A DNA stretch of 64,000 nucleotides from Chryseobacterium pennipullorum (GCF_003384725.1 NZ_QNVV01000002.1:248001-312000), one strand, 5' to 3'. Shown: positions 27,304 to 36,758, numbered from the stretch's first letter. A program made the numbers and translations. Notes: generated by a model not told the origin, from the letters alone.

Positions 27304-27475
27304 AATTTGTATTTTTTGATTGTAGTGAATTCGATGGTAGCTTTTACCCCGATCGCACTAACATATACAAAAACTACACCTTTAAAGTCTGCGATACAGA
27401 TCTGAATTAAAAAAAATAAAAATTAAACATAGGAATTACAGTCTGTCTTTCCAGCTTAAAAAGTAGTCTAATGTC

Positions 27476-28537
27476 TTATCCTTCGTACATGTAGGTGGTC
27501 AGATAATGCAGTTCGGACCTGCTGGCCTCTTTTGAATCTGCTTCGGCCTGTTCCAGAGAATACTGACTATTAATTTCTTTTCTTTGGAAAACAAACGCGT
27601 TGTTGGCATTTTTATCTACAACGTCATTAAAAATATGTTCGATTTCAGAATTGGCTAATGAAGCAAAGCTGATATCTTCAAAACCATACATCAGTCTCAG
27701 ATCATCAAACTGTTTGAAATTTTCATCAACAAAACCCTGCAGCTGTGCTTTAGAATCAAAGTTACCGGCCCAGATGTTATAGGCATATTTCTTCTTCTTG
27801 GGTTTATCAAGAATACTTTGGTATACGAAGTTTTCACCCAGATAGGCCTCTCTTACCTGCGGGTCGTTGGCCAGGTCTTCCGGAAGTCCTTCTTTCAGGA
27901 TCTTTCCTTCAAACATAATGTATGTTTTATTGGTAATTGCAAGGGTTTGCTGTACGTTGTGGTCGGTGATCAGAATTCCGATATTTTTATCGACGAGGCT
28001 TCGTACAATCTTCTGAATATCTTCTACTGCAATTGGGTCTACCCCTGCAAAAGGCTCATCCAACAGGATAAAATTCGGGCTGGTTGCAAGGCAGCGTGCA
28101 ATCTCAGTTCTACGTCTTTCTCCTCCTGAAAGAAGATCTCCTCTGTTTTTACGGACATGCTGTAAAGAAAACTCTTCAATAAGCTCATCACATTTAATCT
28201 GCTGTTCACGTTTTGACAGTTTGGTCAGCTGCAGGACTCCCATTATGTTTTCCTCTACAGAAAGTTTTCTGAAAACAGAAGCCTCCTGAGCCAGATAACC
28301 GATTCCCTTTTGGGCTCTACGGTACATTGCATCTGTGGTGATTTCCTGCTTGTCCAGGAAAATCTTTCCTGAAGTGGGCTTAACCAACCCTACGATCATA
28401 TAAAACGATGTGGTTTTCCCTGCTCCGTTCGGACCCAGTAAACCAACAATTTCTCCCTGTTCAACCTGTACAGAAACGCCTTTTACAACTTTTTTAGGAC
28501 CGTATTCCTTGATTAAGTTTTCTCCTCGTAAAATCAT
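27476..28537 (-). CDS. lptB: LPS export ATPase LptB with an extra C-terminal Imm22-like domain
   Basis: A 353-aa protein. Residues 1-240 are a normal LptB, the ATPase that drives lipopolysaccharide transport to the cell surface: Walker A GPNGAGKTTS, Q-loop YLAQEASVFRKL, signature LSGGERRR, Walker B FILLDEPFAGVDP, H-loop ITDHNVQ, and the LptB ending LANDPQVREAYLGENF. Typical LptB stops here at about 241 aa. A further 110 residues follow: a basic linker (KPKKKKYAY), then NIWAGNFDSKAQLQGFV and LMYGFEDISF, which resemble immunity protein 22 (Imm22). No frame break is seen, so this is a real fusion. A TATATTTG box ends 4 bases before the ATG, suggesting a near-leaderless mRNA. Confidence 0.88.
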   Translation of the reverse strand: MILRGENLIKEYGPKKVVKGVSVQVEQGEIVGLLGPNGAGKTTSFYMIVGLVKPTSGKIFLDKQEITTDAMYRRAQKGIGYLAQEASVFRKLSVEENIMGVLQLTKLSKREQQIKCDELIEEFSLQHVRKNRGDLLSGGERRRTEIARCLATSPNFILLDEPFAGVDPIAVEDIQKIVRSLVDKNIGILITDHNVQQTLAITNKTYIMFEGKILKEGLPEDLANDPQVREAYLGENFVYQSILDKPKKKKYAYNIWAGNFDSKAQLQGFVDENFKQFDDLRLMYGFEDISFASLANSEIEHIFNDVVDKNANNAFVFQRKEINSQYSLEQAEADSKEASRSELHYLTTYMYEG

Positions 28538-28541
28538 AGGG

Positions 28542-28549
28542 CAAATATA
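28542..28549 (-). promoter_or_regulatory. -7 box directly upstream of lptB
   Basis: TATATTTG on the minus strand lies so close to the start codon that transcription would begin at or next to the A of ATG. Confidence 0.5.
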
Positions 28550-28667
28550 TCAAAAATATAAATTCACCCGGAATAAAAACTTTTGAAACCCAAAACTGCT
28601 ACGGATGATACTAAAAGGAGAAAAATTGCAGCAGCAATTGAAAAAACCGGTCAAGATGAAATCTGCT

Positions 28668-28684
28668 GTGTCATATACTGACAC
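28668..28684. promoter_or_regulatory. Possible operator dyad upstream of the TM2 gene
   Basis: GTGTCA-tatac-TGACAC is a perfect 6-bp dyad with a 5-base spacer. A TAACTTTC box that could act as -7 lies 14 bases downstream (28698-28705), so a bound protein would cover the promoter. This is inference. Confidence 0.35.
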
Positions 28685-28761
28685 GTATTCCATATTGTAA
28701 CTTTCAGTCATTTTCATCTACCTATTAAAAAACAGTTCAACACAATTATAAATCATAAGAA

Positions 28762-29055
28762 ATGGAAAATTACGGATACACAAAAACAGAAAATACACAA
28801 AACACTCAAAGCAATATCCCTTACCGTTCGGAAAAGAAAATTCCTGCAGCTCTATTAGGCATTCTTGTGGGCTGGCTGGCATTAAACAAGTTCTATTTGG
28901 GCTATACCAAAGAAGGTATTATTCAGCTGGTTCTTAACATTGTCACTCTTGGTGCAGCATCTATTATCCCTTTTATTGAAGGTATTCTGTATCTTTTTAT
29001 GAGCGACAAGCAATTTGATGACACGTATGTATATGGACGAAAGGGATGGTTGTAA
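28762..29055 (+). CDS. TM2 domain membrane protein
   Basis: A 97-aa protein. After a Thr/Gln/Asn-rich N terminus, two membrane helices with the TM2 signature are seen: AALLGILVGWLALNKFYLGY, then EGIIQLVLNIVTLGAASIIPFIEGILYLF, ending in a charged tail. TM2 proteins are small inner-membrane proteins of no fixed function. In Bacteroidota they often sit near secreted-toxin or bacteriocin-type genes, which fits the GG-leader peptide 850 bp downstream. That functional link is inference. Confidence 0.85.
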   Translation: MENYGYTKTENTQNTQSNIPYRSEKKIPAALLGILVGWLALNKFYLGYTKEGIIQLVLNIVTLGAASIIPFIEGILYLFMSDKQFDDTYVYGRKGWL

Positions 29056-29132
29056 AATAATTACCCTTCATTATCTGGCGTTTCCAGATTTATTTCCATA
29101 ATTTTATAAGTCCAAATCAAGAATTACATAAC

Positions 29133-29861
29133 ATGGAAAATAACCAGGAATTAACGGACCTGCTGGCGCTGGATCTAGGCATCAATATTATCAACCGGCG
29201 GCCTTATGCCAAGGAAGTATTCAAATGGCAGGATATGGATTTGCTCCCCCATTCTTCCACCGATACGTTACTTTGTGAAATCTTTGAATGGAACGGACGC
29301 AACTGGAGGACTACGGGAAACAATCTGATCGGATATTTATTCTCTGACGGAATTTTAAGCACCGTTAAAGATCAGCTCATCAATACACCAAAACATCCGG
29401 CTCTGATCCCTGATTTTGAGTTCACCAAAGAAAGCATGATCGAATACGGGCTTTCGCTGCCTTCTCTATTCAATATAGGAGTCAATGGAGATATTAAAAA
29501 TGCGAAGAACTTTTCAGTACGGGTCAATAATGTGACTAGGTCGAGAATTACAAATATCGATTCTCCCGGAATTGAAATCCTGAAAAATTATTCCCAGTTT
29601 ACCCAGGCTAAATCTAAAACCTACAGAAAAAACATCAAATTTAATTACCTGAGCACCTCTCTGTTTTATGCAGAAAGTGTGGAAATTTTTCTGGAAAAAG
29701 ACTCGAACACCGGACTGGATGTCAGCTTTCAGACTCAGGATGTGGAAGTAGATGCTAAACTCAATACCGATACCCAAAAACATTTTGTTCTAAAATATTC
29801 AGGAAATCAGGCTCCTCTTGCTGCGAAATTTACAAAAGGAAAAGACTTCAACATCATGTGA
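29133..29861 (+). CDS. Protein of unknown function, beta-rich
   Basis: A 242-aa protein that I do not recognise. There is no signal peptide or obvious membrane helix. The N terminus (about 1-75) mixes helix and strand and ends NNLIGYLFSDG. The rest is mostly strand-forming, with amphipathic stretches such as GLSLPSLFNIGVNGDIKN and KNFSVRVNNVTRSRITNI, then VEIFLEKDSNTGLDVSFQTQ, and a terminal HFVLKYSGNQAPLAAKFTKG. The order of strands, and an ending with a YxGxxPL-like motif, recall bacterial gasdermin-type pore formers, but the match is weak and from memory only. It sits 48 bp before a GG-leader peptide gene on the same strand. Confidence 0.7.
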   Translation: MENNQELTDLLALDLGINIINRRPYAKEVFKWQDMDLLPHSSTDTLLCEIFEWNGRNWRTTGNNLIGYLFSDGILSTVKDQLINTPKHPALIPDFEFTKESMIEYGLSLPSLFNIGVNGDIKNAKNFSVRVNNVTRSRITNIDSPGIEILKNYSQFTQAKSKTYRKNIKFNYLSTSLFYAESVEIFLEKDSNTGLDVSFQTQDVEVDAKLNTDTQKHFVLKYSGNQAPLAAKFTKGKDFNIM

Positions 29862-29909
29862 TATAATTTTGTTATTTTAGTTGAAAACTAATTGATAAAA
29901 TATTTTACC

Positions 29910-30083
29910 ATGAAAAAATTAACAAAAAGAGATTTAAAGAAAATCAATGGTGGGTATTATACCTATCCTAATGCTAACGGAAACTGTTTTCCAGGATGGA
30001 TCCTTTGCCCAACCAAAATCTGTCTGTTGGAAGAGCCTGGAAATCCTATCGATGAAAACCATCCGTTCTGTGCCGAAAGGTAA
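29910..30083 (+). CDS. GG-leader bacteriocin-like peptide
   Basis: A 57-aa peptide starting MKKLTKRDLKKINGG, a double-glycine leader of the kind cleaved by C39 peptidase-type exporters. The mature part would be about 42 residues with four cysteines (NGNCFPGWILCPTKICLLEE ... FCAER), enough for two disulfides. Chryseobacterium genomes carry families of such 'bacteriocin-like' peptides; antimicrobial activity is mostly untested. I chose the ATG at 29910 because the leader motif begins there. It has its own terminator. No exporter or modification enzyme is adjacent. Confidence 0.78.
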   Translation: MKKLTKRDLKKINGGYYTYPNANGNCFPGWILCPTKICLLEEPGNPIDENHPFCAER

Positions 30084-30104
30084 TGAAAATAGACTGAATA
30101 AAAC

Positions 30105-30138
30105 AGGCTGCCTCTTACTGAGGCAGCCTTTGTTCTTT
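30105..30138 (+). terminator. Terminator of the GG-leader peptide gene
   Basis: AGGCTGCCTC-ttact-GAGGCAGCCT is a perfect 10-bp stem followed by a T-rich tail. Confidence 0.88.
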
Positions 30139-30160
30139 GATAAGGAATATAACTCCGGAT

Positions 30161-30259
30161 TTAATCAGGACAGGCAAGATGTTCCATCACGCACGGATAC
30201 CAAATTCCTTTACACCAGGTTCCACAATTTGGATTATCAATAATTACTTCACCACCTCC
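30161..30259 (-). pseudogene. Remnant of a second GG-leader peptide gene, leader lost
   Basis: The minus strand encodes GGGEVIIDNPNCGTWCKGIW, then YPCVMEHLACPD and a stop, with an in-frame stop just before the first Gly. This looks like the mature part of a Cys-rich GG-leader peptide (four Cys) whose leader and start codon are missing. It begins at the Gly-Gly site, 25 bp downstream of the hemB stop codon. No start codon in any frame can supply a leader. It is convergent with the intact peptide gene. Confidence 0.5.
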
Positions 30260-30284
30260 TTATACCGGCTTGGGATCCCAACCG

Positions 30285-31307
<1,023 letters not shown>

Positions 31308-31332
31308 TTACTACAAGTTCTATAAAAAACTA

Positions 31333-31363
31333 TTGTATGAAATTGTAGAATGTTTTATATTTG
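31333..31363 (+). promoter_or_regulatory. Promoter of the small T9SS-sorted protein
   Basis: TTG (31333-31335), a 20-base spacer and TATATTTG (31356-31363) fit the Bacteroidota consensus. The ATG follows after 29 bases. Confidence 0.6.
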
Positions 31364-31392
31364 TTATATATATTCGAGAAAATATAAATTTG

Positions 31393-31743
31393 ATGAAAAA
31401 ACTTTTACTTTTAATTCTATTTACAGGCACTTTTGTTGGATTTTCCAACAATTTAAAAGCTCAGCTTAGAGAGCCGAATTCCATCACGCAAAAAGCTGAC
31501 GATGGTGTACTGCTTGCCTATCCAAATCCTGCAAAGGATTTCCTTATCATTAAGGCAAAAGATTCTTCTTTAAGAATCAAAAGTGTGACTTTTTATTCTA
31601 TTTTGGGTATGCAGGTCGCCAATTATACAGTCAATATGAATTCCGGTGAAATCAATATTGAGAAATTAAAACCCGGAAAGTATATGATCCGTTATATTTT
31701 GAGCGACAATACGCAGAAAGTTACTCAAATCGTAAAACAATAA
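31393..31743 (+). CDS. Small secreted protein with a T9SS type A sorting domain
   Basis: A 116-aa protein: signal peptide MKKLLLLILFTGTFVGFSNN...KAQ, then about 20 residues, then a complete T9SS C-terminal sorting domain (LAYPNPAKDFLIIKA ... FYSILGMQVANYTVN ... LKPGKYMIRYIL). The domain sends cargo through the PorX/PorY-controlled type IX system to the surface. Here almost nothing but the sorting domain is present, so it may be a surface filler or a regulator of the system. The start at 31393 fits the promoter just upstream; the same frame is open further up, over hemB, but that is not coding. Confidence 0.88.
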   Translation: MKKLLLLILFTGTFVGFSNNLKAQLREPNSITQKADDGVLLAYPNPAKDFLIIKAKDSSLRIKSVTFYSILGMQVANYTVNMNSGEINIEKLKPGKYMIRYILSDNTQKVTQIVKQ

Positions 31744-31746
31744 ATT

Positions 31747-31774
31747 AAAATCCTGATAATCATCAGGATTTTTT
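31747..31774 (+). terminator. Terminator of the T9SS-sorted protein gene
   Basis: AAAATCCTGAT-aatc-ATCAGGATTTT, an 11-bp stem with a T-run. Confidence 0.88.
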
Positions 31775-31849
31775 CTTTTACATTAATTCTGTTTCAATAT
31801 TTCCGTAACTTTAGGCACTTTTTTATACTAATTGTAAAAAAACAATTTA

Positions 31850-32761
31850 ATGCTAAAAGCAGAACATATTAAAAAGACCTATAATGCCGGAAAAAAGGTC
31901 GCATTGGATGATTTCAGCATCCATGTACCGAAAGGAAGCATTTATGGTCTTTTAGGGCCTAACGGAGCCGGCAAGACTTCCTTTATCCGTATCATCAACC
32001 AGATTACCCAGGCCGATTCAGGAGATATCTTCATCAATGGAGAAAAACTGAATTCCAATCACATCAAAGATATTGGCTATATGCCCGAAGAGAGAGGCTT
32101 GTATAAAAATATGAGCGTAGGTGATCAGATCCTGTATTTTGGAGAGTTAAAAGGGATGAGCAAAAGCGATGCCCTGAACGAAGCCAAAATGTGGTTTGAA
32201 AAACTGCATATCGACCAATGGTGGAAGAAAAAGCTTTCTGAGCTGTCGAAAGGAATGGCACAGAAAATTCAGTTTGTAGTAACAGTGCTTCACAGACCTC
32301 ACCTTCTGATTCTTGATGAGCCTTTTTCCGGTTTTGACCCGGTAAATGCCAATCTGATCAAAGACCAGATCATTGATCTTAAAAATAATGGGACAACGAT
32401 TATTCTATCTACCCACAGAATGGAAAGTGTAGAAGAAATGTGTGATTATGTAGCACTGATCAACAATTCAAAGAAAATAATTGACGGAAGGGTATTTGAC
32501 GTAAGGGAAAAGTTTAAAAAAAATATTTTCGGGATTACACTGTCAGAAGTCAGCAGTGATCAATTTGAGAGCTTCAGGAATAAGTACGAAATTTTCAATT
32601 TTTCAAATGAAAACAATCTTGTTTCTTTCGATCTGAAAAATGAATCGGGACAGAATGAGATTCTTCTCGATCTGGTACACGTGGGTAAAGTAAGATCATT
32701 CGACGAAAGGATCCCGAGCATGAATGAAGTGTTTATTAATGCCGTAAGTAATCATTCTTAA
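31850..32761 (+). CDS. ABC transporter ATP-binding protein (NatA-like)
   Basis: A 303-aa ATPase with Walker A GPNGAGKTS, the Q-loop region IGYMPEERGLYKNM, a signature variant LSKGMAQK, Walker B LLILDEPFSGFDP and the H-loop ILSTHRMESVEEM. The EERGLY motif and the DUF4162-like C-terminal domain (about 220-300) are typical of the NatA/YhaQ group of ABC-2 exporters. It powers the permease encoded 4 bp downstream. The substrate could be Na+ or a small toxic compound; it is not evident. Confidence 0.92.
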   Translation: MLKAEHIKKTYNAGKKVALDDFSIHVPKGSIYGLLGPNGAGKTSFIRIINQITQADSGDIFINGEKLNSNHIKDIGYMPEERGLYKNMSVGDQILYFGELKGMSKSDALNEAKMWFEKLHIDQWWKKKLSELSKGMAQKIQFVVTVLHRPHLLILDEPFSGFDPVNANLIKDQIIDLKNNGTTIILSTHRMESVEEMCDYVALINNSKKIIDGRVFDVREKFKKNIFGITLSEVSSDQFESFRNKYEIFNFSNENNLVSFDLKNESGQNEILLDLVHVGKVRSFDERIPSMNEVFINAVSNHS

Positions 32762-32765
32762 TTTT

Positions 32766-34076
32766 ATGAAAAATATTTTTTTAATTACAAAGAGAGAATT
32801 TCTTACGCAGGTTAAGAAAAAATCTTTCATCATACTGACCCTTCTTGCTCCGGTCCTGATTATCGCTTTTGGTGCAGTGATTGGCCTGATGTTCAAAGCC
32901 AATGAATCTCACAGTGTTATAGAAGTGGTAGACAAAAGCGGTTTATTCAGGAACCAGCTTATCTCTGGCGACAAGTTAAATTATGTATTTGTTCCTGCTG
33001 CTGACGAAAAATCCAAGGTTAATAATCTGAAGGGAAATGAATCACTGGATGGTATTCTGATTTTACCAGAACTGAAAAATAATAATTTTGACAACCTGGA
33101 AACAGAGACAAGACTGGTCATCAACAGCAAAATAGGTTTTGATACCAAACAGAAGATTGTTTCAGACATATCCAATGTTATTAAGAAAGAAAAGATCAAG
33201 CAACTGGGTATCGAGGAAACGCAGCTTAATAGCCTTGATAAAAGTTTCAGTCTGAAAACCATAAATGTTGCTGATAACAATAAAGAGGATTCGGATCTTG
33301 CTTTTGGGGTAAAATCCGGGCTGAGTATGGTTTTGATGTATGTTACCTTTATGTTTATCATTATTTATGGAGTAAGGGTCATGCGCAGTGTACTGGAAGA
33401 GAAAAACAATCGTGTTGTAGAGATCATTATATCCTCTGTGAAGCCTTTTGAGCTGATGATGGGAAAAATTCTTGGGGTTACTCTGGTTGCATTAACGCAG
33501 TTTCTGATCTGGATCACGATGTCCGTGATCGGAGCATTGGTACTGAATACCGGTTTTTCATCCATTCAGAAAAATATTCCCGGGGGAAATGAGCAGATCT
33601 CTGACAAGCTGGATATGGCGCAACTTGCCACCCAAGTTTCACACAGTTTGCTGGAGTTGAATTTTCCGTTAATTATTTTTGTATTTATAGTCTTCTTCCT
33701 TCTAGGATATATTTTCTACAGCTCTATTTATGCTGCTATAGGTTCTGCAGTAGATAATGAAACGGAAACGCAGCAATTTACTTTATTTGCCATTTTACCT
33801 TTAACTTTAGGAATGTATGGAAGCTTCACTCTGATGAACAATCCTGACGGTCCGCTTGGATTTTGGCTGTCAATCATACCATTTACATCTCCTGTGGCCA
33901 TGATTGCAAGGATCCCTTTTGGAGTTCCCGCGTGGCAGATCGCACTGTCTATTATATTATTACTAACTACGACTGTTTTCATGATATTCCTGGCAGGTAA
34001 GATCTACCGTGTGGGGATTTTAATGTATGGAAATAAGGCTACACTAAAGGAGCTCTGGAAATGGATCAAAGGATAG
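32766..34076 (+). CDS. ABC-2 type permease (NatB-like)
   Basis: A 436-aa membrane protein. A first helix (about 20-45: FIILTLLAPVLIIAFGAVIG) is followed by a large extracytoplasmic domain of about 140 residues and then about five helices from residue 180. VRVMRSVLEEKNNRVVEIIISS is the conserved ABC-2 permease motif. It should form an exporter with the ATPase gene 4 bp upstream. The next terminator closes a two-gene operon. Confidence 0.9.
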   Translation: MKNIFLITKREFLTQVKKKSFIILTLLAPVLIIAFGAVIGLMFKANESHSVIEVVDKSGLFRNQLISGDKLNYVFVPAADEKSKVNNLKGNESLDGILILPELKNNNFDNLETETRLVINSKIGFDTKQKIVSDISNVIKKEKIKQLGIEETQLNSLDKSFSLKTINVADNNKEDSDLAFGVKSGLSMVLMYVTFMFIIIYGVRVMRSVLEEKNNRVVEIIISSVKPFELMMGKILGVTLVALTQFLIWITMSVIGALVLNTGFSSIQKNIPGGNEQISDKLDMAQLATQVSHSLLELNFPLIIFVFIVFFLLGYIFYSSIYAAIGSAVDNETETQQFTLFAILPLTLGMYGSFTLMNNPDGPLGFWLSIIPFTSPVAMIARIPFGVPAWQIALSIILLLTTTVFMIFLAGKIYRVGILMYGNKATLKELWKWIKG

Positions 34077-34155
34077 ACTAAAGCTTAAGTAATAGTACCA
34101 AAGAAGTGAATCACTTAACAAGGTACATACAGATGAGTTACTCATCTATGAAATA

Positions 34156-34190
34156 AAAATCCCGGAAAGATAATTTCCGGGATTTTATAT
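34156..34190. terminator. Bidirectional terminator
   Basis: AAATCCCGGAAA-gataa-TTTCCGGGATTTT between convergent genes. Confidence 0.88.
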
Positions 34191-34206
34191 ATTCTGAATA
34201 AATCGT

Positions 34207-34875
34207 TTATTTGAATATGTAGCTTAAAGTCAATGCAAGAACCTGCTCAGATTTTTTCTTGTCAGTACCTCCTTTTTCTTTCGCAAGACCAGGGTATGTA
34301 TCTGAAAGTCCTAAATCGTATCTTAAAGCCAGTTCAACCTGTCTTTTATAGCTATATCCTACTCCTAATCCTATACCCCAATTAAAGCTCTTCGCTTTAC
34401 CGTTTACGGCAGGGTTTGTAGGATCGGCAACATCAGGATCATAATATGGTCTGCCTACCGGAGGGTTTTTAACATCCTGGCTTACCAGAAAGTTAAATCT
34501 CGGGCCTGCCATACCAAAGAATTCCGATTCAGCTTCTGAAAAGTATCCTTTAAAATATAAAGGTACACTCAGATAGTTATTGGCATACACTGCATCGTAA
34601 CCATCTCTTCCTTTGGCGTCCTTATCTTTTCCGGTTTCTCCTGCACCATAGTACATTACTTCGGGCTGAATGAAGAACTGATTTGCCTTCCCCACGGGAA
34701 TTAAGGCCAAAGCACCACCTTGGAAGGCGAATCTTGGACCAGAAGGGTTATGGGCATTGGCCACTCTGGAATAGTTGAGCCCTGCTGTAAGACCGAATCT
34801 GGTATTTTTCCATTGCATTTGCGCAAAGGATAGAGCAGACAGGGTCAAAGCGGAGGCTAATAAAAGTTTTTTCAT
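34207..34875 (-). CDS. Outer membrane beta-barrel protein (PorT/OmpW-like)
   Basis: A 222-aa protein with signal peptide MKKLLLASALTLSALSFAQ and a small 8-stranded barrel pattern: LTAGLNYSRVAN, FFIQPEVMYYG, YLSVPLYFKGYF, NWGIGLGVGYSYKRQVELALRYDLGL, and a final VLALTLSYIFK with the C-terminal aromatic. This is the 'porin family / outer membrane beta-barrel' type common in Bacteroidota. Specific function is unknown. It lies 17 bp after sucD on the same strand, probably as a tail gene of that transcript. Confidence 0.85.
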   Translation of the reverse strand: MKKLLLASALTLSALSFAQMQWKNTRFGLTAGLNYSRVANAHNPSGPRFAFQGGALALIPVGKANQFFIQPEVMYYGAGETGKDKDAKGRDGYDAVYANNYLSVPLYFKGYFSEAESEFFGMAGPRFNFLVSQDVKNPPVGRPYYDPDVADPTNPAVNGKAKSFNWGIGLGVGYSYKRQVELALRYDLGLSDTYPGLAKEKGGTDKKKSEQVLALTLSYIFK

Positions 34876-34892
34876 ATGATGTGGTTTTAATA

Positions 34893-35765
34893 TTATCCTA
34901 GAATTTTAGCTACAGTAGCACCGATATCAGCAGGAGAATCAACAACGTTGATACCATTCTCTCTCATGATTTCCATTTTAGCCTGAGCTGTATCTTCATC
35001 ACCACCTACGATAGCACCAGCATGTCCCATTGTTCTTCCTTTTGGAGCAGTCTGTCCTGCGATAAATCCTACTACCGGTTTTGTAGATCCGCTAGCTTTG
35101 TACCATCTTGCAGCTTCAGCTTCCAATCCACCACCGATCTCACCAATCATAACAACAGCCTCAGTTTCAGGATCGTTAATGAATAGTTCTAATGCTTCTC
35201 TTGTCGTTGTTCCGATGATTGGGTCACCACCGATACCGATTGCAGTAGAGATCCCGTAACCTGCTCTTACTACCTGGTCAGCCGCTTCATACGTAAGGGT
35301 ACCTGATTTTGAAACGATACCTACTTTACCTTTTTTGAAAACGAATCCTGGCATAATACCAATTTTAGCTTCTTCAGAAGTAATAATTCCCGGGCAGTTT
35401 GGTCCGATTAATCTGCAGTCTCTGTCAGCGATATAAGATTTTACTTTTACCATATCAGCTACCGGAATACCTTCAGTAATACATACAATTACTTTAATAC
35501 CAGCTTCAGCAGCCTCCATGATTGCGTCTGCTGCAAATGCCGGTGGTACAAAAATGATACTTACATTGGCTCCAGCTTTTTCAACAGCATCAGCTACTGT
35601 ATTAAATACAGGTTTTCCCAAGTGCTCGCTACCCCCTTTTCCTGGAGTAACACCACCTACTACATTTGTTCCGTATTCAATCATCTGACCTGCATGGAAA
35701 GTACCTTCGTTTCCAGTAAATCCTTGTACAATTACTTTAGAATCTTTGTTTACTAAAATTGACAT
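34893..35765 (-). CDS. sucD: Succinate-CoA ligase, alpha subunit
   Basis: A 290-aa subunit of the TCA-cycle enzyme that makes ATP or GTP from succinyl-CoA. The CoA-binding Rossmann part starts [43 protein letters not shown] and the phospho-histidine site [13 protein letters not shown] are intact. Length is standard. The beta subunit gene (sucC) is not adjacent in this window, a common split in Flavobacteriia. It lies 90 bp downstream of the second lpxD-like gene; a TAAATTTG box at 35808-35815 may give it its own promoter. Confidence 0.96.
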   Translation of the reverse strand: MSILVNKDSKVIVQGFTGNEGTFHAGQMIEYGTNVVGGVTPGKGGSEHLGKPVFNTVADAVEKAGANVSIIFVPPAFAADAIMEAAEAGIKVIVCITEGIPVADMVKVKSYIADRDCRLIGPNCPGIITSEEAKIGIMPGFVFKKGKVGIVSKSGTLTYEAADQVVRAGYGISTAIGIGGDPIIGTTTREALELFINDPETEAVVMIGEIGGGLEAEAARWYKASGSTKPVVGFIAGQTAPKGRTMGHAGAIVGGDEDTAQAKMEIMRENGINVVDSPADIGATVAKILG

Positions 35766-35807
35766 TTTATTGTTGTTTTAATTTATTTATTATTTTATTA
35801 ATGCTCA

Positions 35808-35815
35808 CAAATTTA
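35808..35815 (-). promoter_or_regulatory. -7 box upstream of sucD
   Basis: TAAATTTG on the minus strand, 43-50 bases before the ATG; no clear -33 partner. Confidence 0.4.
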
Positions 35816-35855
35816 CTCAAATTTCTTTGATTTTGGATAAAACCTGTGGAATTGT

Positions 35856-36758
35856 TTATTTGAGATTTCTCAGTTTTACTTCTTTTTTCAGATAAGTCTT
35901 AAAATCTTCTGCAAACATCCCGATGTAGGTTCCCTTTTCCAGATCTCTGTTTACTCCGGTTTTACCCAGAATTACAGATCCTGCCTCAATTTTATTTCCG
36001 GAAGCGATTCCTACCTGTCCCCATAATGTCACCTCATCACCAATGATACAGCAGCCAGCGATTCCAACCTGAGAAGCAATCAGACATTTTTTCCCGATAA
36101 CGGTATCGTGCCCGATCTGAATCTGGTTATCTAAAACAGACCCTTCACCAATGACGGTAGAATCTGTAACCCCTCTATCAATGGTACAGCCATTTCCAAT
36201 TTCTACATTATTTTCTATAATAACATTTCCTACAGAAATCAGGCGGTCAAAATTTCCATTGACTTTTCTGTAATAAAACGCATCACCTCCTAAAACAGTG
36301 TTGGACTGGATAATCACATGATCACCAATTACTGTACGGTCACCGATTACAACATTGGGAAAGATAAGTGTATTCTTTCCAATTTTCACATTATTTCCGA
36401 TCACTGCAGAAGAGTGTATTTTCGTACCCTCTCCTATTTCAACATCATGGAGTTCTTCCGTGAAATTATATATTCTGGTAAAATGAGTATTGATTTTATT
36501 AAAATCTCTGAATGGATCATCAGAAACCAAAAGTGCTTTGCCAGGAGGGCATTCTACTTCTTTATCAATTAAAATAATGGTGGCTGCCGAATTTAATGCT
36601 TTGTCGTAATATTTGGGATGGTTTACAAAAACGATATCACCTGGCTTTACCATATGAATTTCATTGGTCCCTAATACTTCAAAGTCTTCTGGCCCTACCC
36701 ATGCTGAGCCTATCAAATCAGCAATGGTTTTAAGCTTTTGCGGAGAATGGAATCTCAT
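35856..36758 (-). CDS. LpxD-like N-acyltransferase, second copy
   Basis: A 300-aa left-handed beta-helix enzyme with many hexapeptide repeats ([20 protein letters not shown] and onward, about residues 110-270), an N-terminal LpxD-type uridine-binding domain (about 1-100) and a C-terminal helix. It resembles UDP-3-O-acylglucosamine N-acyltransferase, but is shorter than the true LpxD encoded at 39662. The region holding LpxD's catalytic His reads [20 protein letters not shown], so a His is still present. It may add a different acyl chain or act on another UDP-sugar. An upstream ATG at 36803 is less likely because the family N terminus starts at MRFHSP. Confidence 0.82.
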   Translation of the reverse strand: MRFHSPQKLKTIADLIGSAWVGPEDFEVLGTNEIHMVKPGDIVFVNHPKYYDKALNSAATIILIDKEVECPPGKALLVSDDPFRDFNKINTHFTRIYNFTEELHDVEIGEGTKIHSSAVIGNNVKIGKNTLIFPNVVIGDRTVIGDHVIIQSNTVLGGDAFYYRKVNGNFDRLISVGNVIIENNVEIGNGCTIDRGVTDSTVIGEGSVLDNQIQIGHDTVIGKKCLIASQVGIAGCCIIGDEVTLWGQVGIASGNKIEAGSVILGKTGVNRDLEKGTYIGMFAEDFKTYLKKEVKLRNLK

